The translations under genes and the position numbers were made by a program. Below are positions 24,801 through 33,060 of a stretch of DNA of 64,000 nt, in pieces. Every line of letters begins with the position of its first letter. The stretch's first letter is position 1. Source of the stretch: Metaphire vulgaris (lineage: Eukaryota; Annelida; Clitellata; Crassiclitellata; Megascolecidae); NCBI GenBank assembly GCA_018105865.1, contig CM030862.1, positions 6,933,479 to 6,997,478 of the forward strand. Reading direction: 5' to 3'. The notes under the pieces are model-generated. The model searched no databases. It had not been told where the DNA came from and saw only the letters and a program-made list of their open reading frames with translations.

Positions 24801-26542
24801 CCTTAACTGCCACATCTCGTGATTGTGCTGAAACACTATAGAAAGACAAATGAACTTATCCAATCCATATGTCACTGCTTGACAGTTGGTCCATTTAAAA
24901 GGGAGGGAGGTGATGAAGGCCCACCGCCTAATTTACCTTTTATACCCATTCTTGTGTGTACCTATCATGCCGTTTTGTCGGTAATTTTGCACCATTTTGT
25001 CGGTATTTTGAGGTATTTTCTTTGCGCCGTTTTGTCTGTGCTTTTGTCTGCACCGTTTTGTGATGCACCGTTTTGACCAGGTACCACTTAATTTAGCCAC
25101 TGCTGATTCCATGGCCCTCTTTCTGAAACGACTTTAAACTCATCTCTTTATCTATATAGAATAATAACAGCGGGAGCGCTTCCAAGTGATTCTTCAGAAG
25201 AGACACTATACAAATATTGTTACATTACATTACATTGCAAGTTAAGTACAAAAGGCACAACAGCTGAGCTTGAATGATTGATTCCCTGTGTTTTGAACTG
25301 GTGTTGTAACTTCTGCGTAATAGGTTTCAATTTCACTGAAATTTTACAAAGATCTGCAGGAACACGGTGCTGATCAGCTTATCAAGCGTGAATATGGATC
25401 CTTCCTTACAACTTCAGAAAGCGGTAGGTTGAACTTCCACACAGGCTGTGAGGCAATTCAAAGCTTGAGTTTACAAAATACTTTCAGGCCCAGTTCTGAC
25501 CTTTTGTCCTGCACAGCCGATATTTCAGGCTTGGGCACTCTGGCCAGCCCCCGTAAAAATATTTACCAGTACTGGTTTCGGTACTGTAAACAACTGTGCA
25601 ATTTTTAGATGGACAAAATATGATAATGCATACTAAAAACAGTGACAAATAGCAGTCAATGGATTGGAGGGACAGTGCTTGATGCACTTGTTTCTTATAG
25701 CCATTTACGTTTCACGTGGCTACTGTTCAGCATTAGACACACTTCTATATGGGACAGGCTGAGGTTACTAGAGTGTATTATAACACCATAAGGAATGTTA
25801 TAGATGATGAGTTGATTGGCTGTGACACTAGTTACAGTTTTATTACTACCTTCAGTTGTTACACTATAGGGGAGGGGAAGCCTCAGAGCTTGTGAACAGA
25901 AGAAAATGTTTTGCCTGCCATGAACTCCTCATAGCGCTAGGGATAAGTTGAGTAACCAATAATGGTATTAATTGTTACTAGGGGAAAAGACGGTGTATAA
26001 ACCTAAGCAAATTATAAAATTTCGCCTTCGCTCTTTAATTGAATTCTAATACAGTGGAGGTTTGTTGTAACAGTCTCACGTAAAATGAAAACTTGCAGTT
26101 GACAATAATTTCTGTATAATCTCTACCATTATTGAGTTTTAATTTCTAGGTTATAACGTATCCATTGTATTTGACCTTGAGCATCTGCCTGCAAATCGTG
26201 ATGAGGTGATCAAAAAGGCCGGACTACTCAAGAGAAACTGTTTTGCATCTGTGTTTGAAAAATACTTTGAGTTCCAGCAGCGAGAAGAGAACAGCCAGAA
26301 GAGAGCCGTTATTCACTATCGAGACGATGAGACTATGTAAGATTTTAAGTTATTTCAGGATCCTATTCATTTTTAAGGTATAAATTTGCAAAATTTGGAT
26401 TACGGTCTACATTCAATTTATACGCAGGTTGCTTTTGCTTGAATGTTGTTGTGTGTTTCAAAATTCCGTCCATATCATTCGCATACATTGAGCGTAACTG
26501 GACTCTCTTTGGAATGGGTTGTTTCCATCTACTTGTGTCTCA

Positions 26543-26616
<74 letters not shown>

Positions 26617-29053
26617 ATAGCAAAGACTATAAGGTCTCATTTTCTTATCAAGCAACTCTAAAGGGTGCCTCTGAGTAGTATTGTAAGAGATGCTATATAG
26701 GCCCTATGTTACATTACATTACATACCTAGAAGAGCTGTAGTTCAACTGAGATGTGATGCAGATCATATGAGTGTGTCCATTTGTTGGGTGTTGTGCTGA
26801 TTGTTGCCTGTTTCTCTGACTGTTTTGTAGGTATGTTGAGGCCAAAAAGGACCGGGTAACTGTCATATTTAGTACGGTGTTCAAAGATGACGATGACATT
26901 GTGATTGGAAAGGTTTTTATGCAGGTTTGTTTGTACAGTTTAATTTTAATTTTTAGTGATTAGCTCTGTAGATTTTCAGTTGTGTGTACAAATCATCAAC
27001 CTCACCTGTTTTAAGCAGGGTTTTGACTTATGGTTTCTACCGTCCATATCGTGATAAAGGTGAGAGAAACGTTTCAGCTCTGTTTTAGAGTGGAACTCAT
27101 ATTCCATGTTTGGGATTTTGTTTTCCTCAATTGGCTAGACAAGGGATCACCAAACTTTTTGACAATGGACTGGCTAACCTGAAATATTGATTAGCTCAGG
27201 CCACATAACCAGTCAAGCCAGAACAGAAGGTCTGTGGAAAATTGGATTTAGCATTGCTTGTGAGCCAAAGAGAGAAGATAGATGGATGTAATTGAAATGA
27301 CTCCTATCAGGCTTATACTGTGGTGAGCCGCTGCTCATTGTAGGAATTCAAGGAAGGTCGACGTCAGTACCAACAAGCGCCCCAGGTTCTGTTCAGCCAC
27401 AAAGAACCACCAATGGAGCTGCAGAACACGAATGCAAAAGTCGGGGATAACATTGGATACATTACATTTGGCAAGTTTTACTCAGCTTGCGTGCATTTTG
27501 GAATAGAGAATTCACAAGCTTACGCTAATACTACACACGGTGAAAACTGCATTGGTTGTTAAATTTCAATGTTATTGATGCTGACTATAAAGATTTCTGA
27601 GTTCAAATTTTGATTTATAATGACTGATTAGTTCCTGGGAAGATGGTTTTTCTGTGCCATAACATGACTCTATGTTTTTAAGCCTGTTATTATAAGATCA
27701 CCCTGTGCTTTTGGCAAATGCATAAGACTGTCTTGGATGGTTCCCATATGCATTTAATTTGCTTAATTAATTTTTCAAAAATGAAGCAGTTGATATATCT
27801 TTCATGAAGGTATTCTCCTGACCGCTAGATACATAGGCATGAACATCTACAGTGTAACAGGCTGCTAGGCTCGAGCTCCATGCACACTTTGAGAGGGTAG
27901 GGTAGGGAAGGGGAAAAGCATAGGGGTCGGGTCCCCCAATTTTCACCCTAGTTTACACCTATGGCTGAATAATCAGGCCATCAACTAATCAAAGCCGGTG
28001 GAGGGTTTTGCTCCTTCCCTCACTCTAGACTTCTGCTCTTGAAGACAACTGTAGAAACTTTAATTAAGGTACTGTACTTTGTCCACAAGGTCAATCAGTC
28101 TGCTTGGTCTGCCAGCCTGACCTTGTTAATTGCAAGCTTTGATAAACAAAAATGTTAGGATTTTAGTGAAGAGATTTTCATAATTAAAATATTAAGTTAT
28201 ACTTTTATTTCATTTGAGTTGTTTTTGTAGCGATAGACCTTATTTTTATATATATTTTTATTTTTTATTCTTATATGTAGATCTTAATATTTTGACATAA
28301 AATCGAAAGTTTAGATGGCATAATAGCAGGGCATGCACATTTGTCCAAAAGAAAATTTTGGCTTTCTATGACCCAGAATTGGATATTTCGAAACTCGGAT
28401 ATATTGAAGTATTTATCACAGTTCCTTGAGCTTCGATATAGTGGGATTCTAATGTAATTATTAATTAATTATTATGAATTTTCTACTTTATGATGCTAGC
28501 TTGTATTCTCAAAAACACAAGTTACCATAATTTTGGTTATCCTGTTTTTGGAGCTGTATTTGACGATGTTGCTTTGTACTTTTTTTCTTGATCAGTTCTC
28601 TTTCCACGTCATACAAGTCCAGCTGCCAGAGACAATACGATCAATCTTATCCATACTCTGAGGGATTACCTTCATTATCACATTAAATGTTCCAAGGTAA
28701 ATATATGTGATGATCATTGAAGTATAATAGCTTCTTTGCTCTTGAAGTATAAAGCTTGTCTTAACTTTCTGTATGAACTTTTTATTTTTTTTAAATTCAG
28801 AGACTGCATTTGTTTATAATTCAAACTTGGTATAACCATTTATTGTGTCTTCCAGAAGCACTGTATTTACAGTGTATGTAATTTGATGTTTTTGCATTCA
28901 TGCTCTGCATTAATATGTTGTTCACTTTTGATTATTATCGTTTATCAGGCTTACATCCATTCACGTATGAGAGCAAAGACTACGGACTTCCTGAAGGTTC
29001 TAAACCGAGCCAGACCAGAGCCCAAGAATGTTGAAAAGAAAACTTTCTCGTAA
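18813..29053 (+). CDS. ARPC2: ARPC2, Arp2/3 complex subunit 2 (p34-Arc)
   Basis: Nine exons give a complete 293-residue protein: 18813-18886, 21345-21379, 23912-23970, 25324-25423, 26150-26336, 26831-26924, 27344-27470, 28596-28696, 28949-29053. All phases agree. The family usually has about 300 residues. ARPC2 and ARPC4 form the core of the seven-subunit Arp2/3 complex in the cytoplasm, which binds mother actin filaments and nucleates branches. Landmarks: N-terminal '[19 protein letters not shown]', '[18 protein letters not shown]', '[14 protein letters not shown]', '[16 protein letters not shown]', '[18 protein letters not shown]' and C-terminal '[19 protein letters not shown]'. Six introns end in TAG, two in CAG, and one donor is GC. 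Introns 1-3 are swollen by transposons. The gene is convergent with MYO1D. Identification is near certain; the transcript ends were not determined. Confidence 0.97.
19341..19748. mobile_element. MITE family A, copy 3
   Basis: 'agggctgtccattaattatg' at the start and 'agttaatgggcagcc' near the end, with the same inner blocks as copies at 2224 and 5754 but more decayed. It lies in ARPC2 intron 1, four bases from the hAT element that follows. Confidence 0.8.
19753..20998. mobile_element. hAT-type element with a nested insertion
   Basis: Ends CAGGGTTTCCCAAAG and 'aaagtttgggaacccctg', with near-identical 8-bp flanks CTTTAATG and CTCTAATG. 'ggttccgcgg'-type blocks lie inside both ends. The middle is occupied by a 757-bp insertion (19891-20647). 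It lies in ARPC2 intron 1. Confidence 0.85.
19891..20647 (-). mobile_element. retroposed insertion, 757 bp, with 16-bp target duplication
   Basis: Both sides carry the identical 16 bases ATAATTTTATAAAGAT (19875-19890 and 20648-20663), a target-primed insertion mark. On the minus strand it ends 'ggcgctatataaatactc' and a TTGATTGATC-type tail, like the LINE 3' ends elsewhere. The body is distinctly GC-richer than its surroundings. It has a 148-codon open frame (19942-20388) that matches nothing I recognise. Confidence 0.7.
21345..21379 (+). CDS. ARPC2: ARPC2 exon 2 (35-nt microexon)
   Basis: A 35-base exon between 'atgttttag' and 'gtaagttc' encodes '[11 protein letters not shown]', joining exon 1 (AAAG) to 'DFDGVLYH'. 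Phase is 2 in and 1 out. It is easily missed by gene finders. Confidence 0.93.
21420..21770 (+). mobile_element. RTE-like LINE fragment (endonuclease end and RT start)
   Basis: Frame-allowed translation shows '[18 protein letters not shown]', '[13 protein letters not shown]' and '[10 protein letters not shown]', the C-terminal blocks of an APE endonuclease. These are followed by '[17 protein letters not shown]', a reverse-transcriptase N-terminal block; the part between is deleted. Stops are present. It starts 40 bases after ARPC2 exon 2. Confidence 0.75.
21980..23827 (-). mobile_element. DDE-type DNA transposon, 1.85 kb, superfamily uncertain
   Basis: TIRs of about 70 bp begin TAGGGTGCCAA and end in the complement, and include 'ttaaagtctcaccct' subterminally. 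The flanks are the perfect 8-bp duplication ATACCGGT (21972-21979 and 23828-23835). Minus-strand transposase pieces (23060-23521, a frameshifted middle to 22779, and 22289-22849) carry '[17 protein letters not shown]', '[16 protein letters not shown]', '[16 protein letters not shown]' (frame-allowed) and '[16 protein letters not shown]'. D, CRHH and E-R-G fit the D / C..H / E pattern of the hAT/P/Kolobok/MULE clade. No BED finger or hATC tail is seen. The N-terminus is missing and frameshifts are present, so it is dead. Confidence 0.8.
22289..23521 (-). pseudogene. broken transposase of the 21980-23827 element
   Basis: Three overlapping frame segments of one protein: an N-side piece with the first Asp and CRHH blocks (153 codons), a middle piece shifted in frame with an internal stop, and a C-side piece of 186 codons with '[16 protein letters not shown]' and the ERG block. 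The order matches the full transposase. The breaks are real in this sequence. Confidence 0.75.
23912..23970 (+). CDS. ARPC2: ARPC2 exon 3
   Basis: Encodes '[19 protein letters not shown]' after completing the Asp codon. Acceptor 'ttgcaatag', donor CAG|GTCGGT. Confidence 0.95.
24270..25235 (+). mobile_element. LINE 3' end split by a foldback element
   Basis: The left part (24270-24352) reads '[11 protein letters not shown]', then '[12 protein letters not shown]'. The right part (25085-25235) resumes with 'MALFLKRL' and the 3' end 'gacactatacaaatattg' plus (TTACA)n. These are consecutive blocks of an L2/CR1-like C-terminus. The 24353-25084 segment between them is an insertion. Confidence 0.65.
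24353..25084. mobile_element. foldback-like element with inverted tandem arrays
   Basis: The left arm holds six copies of a 14-base unit (cggcgcagacataa type, 24395-24475) after 'cacaaaacgccacacgacaa'. The right arm (24966-25080) holds complementary 'ccgttttgtctgtg' and 'caccgttttgt' units. The arms are inverted relative to each other, as in foldback transposons. No coding capacity. It lies in ARPC2 intron 3. Confidence 0.65.
25324..25423 (+). CDS. ARPC2: ARPC2 exon 4
   Basis: Encodes '[18 protein letters not shown]' to 'GSFLTTSES', ending in one base of Gly. Acceptor 'cgtaatag', donor G|GTAGGT. Confidence 0.95.
26150..26336 (+). CDS. ARPC2: ARPC2 exon 5
   Basis: Largest exon: '[18 protein letters not shown]', '[18 protein letters not shown]', '[10 protein letters not shown]'. 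Acceptor 'ttctag', donor AT|GTAAGA. The next exon supplies G to make Met. Confidence 0.96.
26545..26612. repeat. (TC)n(CA)n compound microsatellite
   Basis: (TC) run 26545-26578 followed directly by (CA) run 26579-26612, in ARPC2 intron 5. Frames across it are artefacts. Confidence 0.95.
26640..26732 (+). repeat. retroelement 3' tail with (TTACA)n, copy
   Basis: 'gggtgcctctgagtagtat' then 'gatgctatataggcc' and 'gttacattacattacat'. The same tail is at 25165-25235 and 51285-51365. Confidence 0.65.
26831..26924 (+). CDS. ARPC2: ARPC2 exon 6
   Basis: Encodes '[18 protein letters not shown]' and '[11 protein letters not shown]'. Acceptor 'ttttgtag', donor CAG|GTTTGT. Confidence 0.96.
27344..27470 (+). 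CDS. ARPC2: ARPC2 exon 7, with GC donor
   Basis: Encodes '[18 protein letters not shown]' through '[10 protein letters not shown]' plus one base. The only junction that keeps the conserved 'YITFVLFPRH' requires the donor TTTG|GCAAGT, a GC-AG intron; the paired acceptor is 'cttgatcag' at 28595. Confidence 0.95.
28596..28696 (+). CDS. ARPC2: ARPC2 exon 8
   Basis: Encodes '[18 protein letters not shown]' and '[13 protein letters not shown]'. Donor AAG|GTAAAT. Confidence 0.96.
28949..29053 (+). CDS. ARPC2: ARPC2 exon 9 with stop
   Basis: Encodes '[18 protein letters not shown]' to 'KKTFS' and TAA at 29051-29053. Some vertebrate orthologues run on by two residues (SR). Confidence 0.95.
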   Translation, partial: AYIHSRMRAKTTDFLKVLNRARPEPKNVEKKTFS

Positions 29054-29089
29054 GATATTATCATATGTTTGCTTGAGTTTTGTCTTCTC

Positions 29090-29330
29090 TCTTCTACTGA
29101 ATCTTTGGACTGAATCTTTGGTAATTGACATCTAATCTATCTAATCTAATACTTCTATAGCACCACTTCATAATCTTTGGACTGAATCTTTGGTAGTTGA
29201 CATCTAATCTATCTAATCTAATACTTCTATAGCACCACTTCATAATGCACAGGAGCTTCAGTCGATGGCACACCAAATCAATATCATTTAATATCCAGGT
29301 CAAATTCAGGGTATCTGGCCGGACAAATGG
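29090..29330 (-). repeat. retroelement tail with 72-bp tandem duplication
   Basis: A 72-base unit starting 'atctttggactgaatctttgg' type sequence is repeated at 29101 and 29173. On the minus strand the end reads 'gtggtgctatagaagtatta' then (GATTA)n, like the other retroelement 3' tails. It starts about 40 bases after the ARPC2 stop codon, so it may be part of that 3' UTR. Confidence 0.55.
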
Positions 29331-30774
29331 GTGACAGTTGATGGTGGATAAGCCAGGTCCAAAAGATGGGTTTAAAGATGGGTTTTTAGCCTTGTTCTAA
29401 ATATTTCTAATGAATTAGCAGTGTGCACATCAACTATTTAGGGCCAACCATATAGTACTTATGCACTTGGGGTAAGGGGGGTTTGGGATTTAGATTTTGT
29501 ATACGGATGCGTATGGGGAGGGGTCTTGACCAAATGCATACTTATGCACACATTTATAAACAGCCTATGTAACAATCAAAAACCTGTTCAGGTAGAAGAT
29601 TGGTATGTTCTCACAAGCATTTGATTTGAACACAATTACTTTCTCACGATCAAACAAAAAGGGTCACGAGTATTGTTCCCACAGTTATTAAATAATTGAC
29701 CGGCAGACTTGGCGAAGGGGGAGCGTTTATAGGGGGTGTGCAGAATGCTCGAGTATAGCGACCTATTAAAATAGAAGTATTCAGCAGTCAGTAGAACATA
29801 AAACCCTATATTATAGCAAGTTCTGTTAATTTTTCACTGAGAGGGGATAATTTGTACATATGCATAGGAGGGGTCCCAAAAATGTACGACGTGCAACAGG
29901 GGGAGGTGAAAATATGCCTTTTTTTGCGTACGTACTATATGGATGGGCCCTTAGGGAGTGATTATATGTTCAAATGCAGTTATGTAGTTATTTTTGGTGT
30001 TGGTGCCTGTTTTATTTGGCTGTAATTTGTCAAGATGATGGAAGAGTGTACAATGTCTCAAAATTTGAACAGAGTTTAAGGTACAAGAGTTAGTGTTATG
30101 TAAGAGGGTATGTTGTGATTATAAAGTGCCTTAATGTTAATTTCCTAATTTCACTCATTGGTTGGATTATAAATTGTTATAGCTACACTGATTGTGCTAT
30201 TTTTGCATTCCTATAACATTTGCCAACATTTAACATGTAGCAGGTGTATAGGATACATAGCCATAGAATTTATGTTTGACTTTGTAGAAGTGTGTAATGT
30301 TATACTGGAATGTTCAGATTTTTTCTAGAAAAATTTTGTTGATGCATGTTTACAGTGGCAAGACATTCAAGATGAATTAATATCTGGGAAAAACAGCAGA
30401 AAAGCTGGAAAATGTGTACAATTTTTCCTTCTTCATTTCAAAGCAAGTCATTCCAGCAATGACTTCCACTGTCTTTTAGGCAGATAAAATGTCTGTTCAG
30501 ACAAAGTTCTCAGAAAATTTTGATAATTTAGGATAATAGTTATTACAGGAATATTTTCTGTCAGTTTGATTGTGGCTTGAATCAGAGGCCATTATTGAAG
30601 TTGTGAAACACGTATTTTGAATATATTTGGCTGAACTAATAAATATTATTCAGTGCTTGTGAGTGTGTTTTTGAGCAACAGACTTACAAGCTACCTGTTT
30701 GTAGCATAGCATTGAGATGTTAATGCCACGGAAGGGCTAGTTGTGTTATTTCTTCTCATGGTGTTGGTCTATAG
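29331..30774. other. intergenic, no gene seen
   Basis: AT-rich sequence downstream of ARPC2 with no coding signature. It presumably contains the ARPC2 3' UTR; the poly(A) site was not determined. 'aataaatatt' near 30640 is a possible late signal. Confidence 0.5.
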
Positions 30775-31084
30775 CAGGGGTGGCCAAACCCTTAGAAGGT
30801 GCGAGCCACAAACGACAATTTCAAAAGCTTGGGAACCGCATTGCCACAGTTAGACTTGAAAATGAGGTACCAGTAGTGTGATCCAATTCTTTGCAAAATT
30901 TCATTTAATCTTTGCTGCTATGGGACCTATGATAAAATTGGCAAACAGGCAAAATTATTACTGTTATGTGGCAATTGTATGCCTCTGTTGATCTGCTAAT
31001 CTATTCCACAAAATTTTTTAAAACTTTTCAGATTCTGCCAGAAGAGCCACAGCGGCTCGTAAGCCACAGTTTTGGCAACCCCTT
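30775..31084. mobile_element. hAT-type MITE, 310 bp
   Basis: Begins CAGGGGTGGCCAAACCC and ends 'cagttttggcaacccctt', with flanks GTCTATAG and GTCTATAT (7 of 8 equal). Inner 'gcgagccaca' and 'agccacagcggctcg' blocks are inverted relative to each other. Confidence 0.75.
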
Positions 31085-31734
31085 GTCTATATACAGTAAG
31101 CCTGTATTATTAAACATTGTATGTACTCTAGATGAATGGAAAAAGATTTTAAATATTGTAACAGAACCTCTAGGGTTAGTTCATCACTTGTTCCCAATTA
31201 GGATCACATGTGCTACTAAACTCTTCATAAACTTGGCTTAAAGTCTTAATCTGTAAGTAGAGCAGTTCCACAAAAGAATTTACTGAATTTGTATCCTAAT
31301 TCACAGTCCTTGAAAGTAAATTCTGGACAGGACATGTATTTGTTTTGTGTAATGTACAAGCTATAGCTGCATTGATCTGTATCTTTGTGCACTGCATTAT
31401 TAGAAGCATTTAACAGATGGTGTCAACCAGCTTGTTATAAAAGTTTTATTCAACAATCAGTCATAATAGTGTAATAGTATAAAAATATTTAATTTTTGCA
31501 AAAATAAATTTGTAAATAACAATTTACTCTTTAGCAGCAGCCAGGCATGCCGAGATAAATTCTGGGCCCCAAAAAGCGTTGATGACCTCTTTTGCTTGTC
31601 AGGCTTTTCAGGATATTAGTTAAGAGTATGAATTATAAGCAATAATAAATAGCACAGCTTAAGATAGTATTTTGCAGGCCCGACTGGTCCCCTCCAGGTC
31701 GCCAGGCCCCTATGCATCCCCCCTGCAGCAGCAT
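31085..31734. other. intergenic, no gene seen
   Basis: AT-rich with no coding signature. 31560-31615 contains the shared 'gatgacctcttttgcttgtcaggc' type motif, split here as a piece of a decayed MITE whose ends I could not place. Confidence 0.4.
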
Positions 31735-31889
31735 CAGGGATGTAGCCAGGATTTTAGGTTTGGGGGTGGGCAAAGCCAAAGATTCACTCCCCTTCCTTTT
31801 GAGCCCGCAATGCCATTTTGGGCTTGAATTCATTTCGGAGGCTAGCTTCAGGCTTGGGGGCCTCAAGCGCATGCCTAGCTACGTCCCTG
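31735..31889. mobile_element. hAT-type MITE, 155 bp
   Basis: Ends CAGGGATGTAGCCAGG and 'ctagctacgtccctg', with a perfect 8-bp duplication AGCAGCAT (31727-31734 and 31890-31897). The interior has 'ttgggggtggg' and 'cttgggggcctc'. It lies between the two actin genes. Confidence 0.9.
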
Positions 31890-32010
31890 AGCAGCATAGA
31901 AACTGCAATTTGATTACATAATAAAAAAAACTACAGACTATAAGTAACATATACACTTTTCAATAAAATTACCGGTACTCATCTAGACTAAAAGCCTTGG
32001 AGACATGTTT

Positions 32011-32011
<1 letters not shown>

Positions 32012-32041
<30 letters not shown>

Positions 32042-32050
32042 TATATATTA
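32012..32050. repeat. (TA)n microsatellite
   Basis: Short (TA) run with an imperfect centre, between the ARPC2 and MYO1D 3' ends. Confidence 0.9.
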
Positions 32051-32891
32051 AATCTAATGTAATTTGAGTACTAATTCTAAGCAACTGATACATGACAGAA
32101 CTGTTCAGTTTACACAAGCCTGTGTCTCCACTCTCCAGCTAAAAGCACTACTTTATGTAGAACATGTTTAACATCAATTTTGTACTGGTCAACTTGTGAA
32201 TATCTGAAATACATAATCTCATCACCATGGGAAGTTTGCCAAGTTCAAGCACTGATGTTTCAATCAGTTTAAAGTTTACATCTTTGACAATAGTTGTATA
32301 TACACAAGGATTTATACACAAAATGAATGTTAATCACTTCACTGATACCTTCATTTATCTATCAGTGAGTTCTAAAGTGATTGTACCGACTTCATTGTTA
32401 AGTTTGTATTAATCAAACTCCACTATATTAATACAGCATAACTAAAAGGCACAAGTAAAAATGTCAGCAGTGTTTCAGTAGATGTAACAATCTGAGTGGA
32501 TAAATGAATGTTAATCACTTCACTGATACCTTCATTTATCTATCAGAGTTCTAAAGTGATTGTACAGACTGAATATTCTGTTTTCACACTTCTAAAATTA
32601 CACATTTCACTGATCATTCTTTGAAATCGGATGCTAGATCTCTTCCATAATCAAATCTGTTCTACAGTAAAATAAGAGGCTTCCAGTGCTAAAGCAAATT
32701 TCTTTTTAAAAAACTAGTGATTATGCCTTTCAGCACGCAACATAACTTTCAGTCACAAGCAAAATACTCGTGCTAATCAAGGACCCCACCCATAGCCTAC
32801 CTTAAACAGCCAAATGCAATGTCTGAAACACTGGATTTCATTTGTGTTTCTAACTATGCAGCACAAGATATAACGTAGGTATAACGAGCTG

Positions 32892-33060
32892 TTAGGACTT
32901 GATGACTGCCTGTTTAGCCCAGTTGAGTACGATTCCACCGCCATTCTTCACAAAGACTGGCTGTGTTCCAACCTCGGCTACAGAAATGCTCCTCTGCTTA
33001 TTTCCAAGCATGCTCTGCAGAACCTTTCCGACGATCACACGCAGGTCGCGTTTGTAAGCT
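32892..33060 (-). CDS. MYO1D: MYO1D last exon with stop
   Basis: Encodes '[18 protein letters not shown]' to '[15 protein letters not shown]', stop TAA at 32892-32894. Acceptor 'ggctttggcag'. The 3' UTR runs toward ARPC2. Confidence 0.95.

Noticed and set aside
27131..27290. possible hAT end 'aagggatcaccaaactttttg'
   Set aside because: Only one end is recognisable and no target duplication was found.
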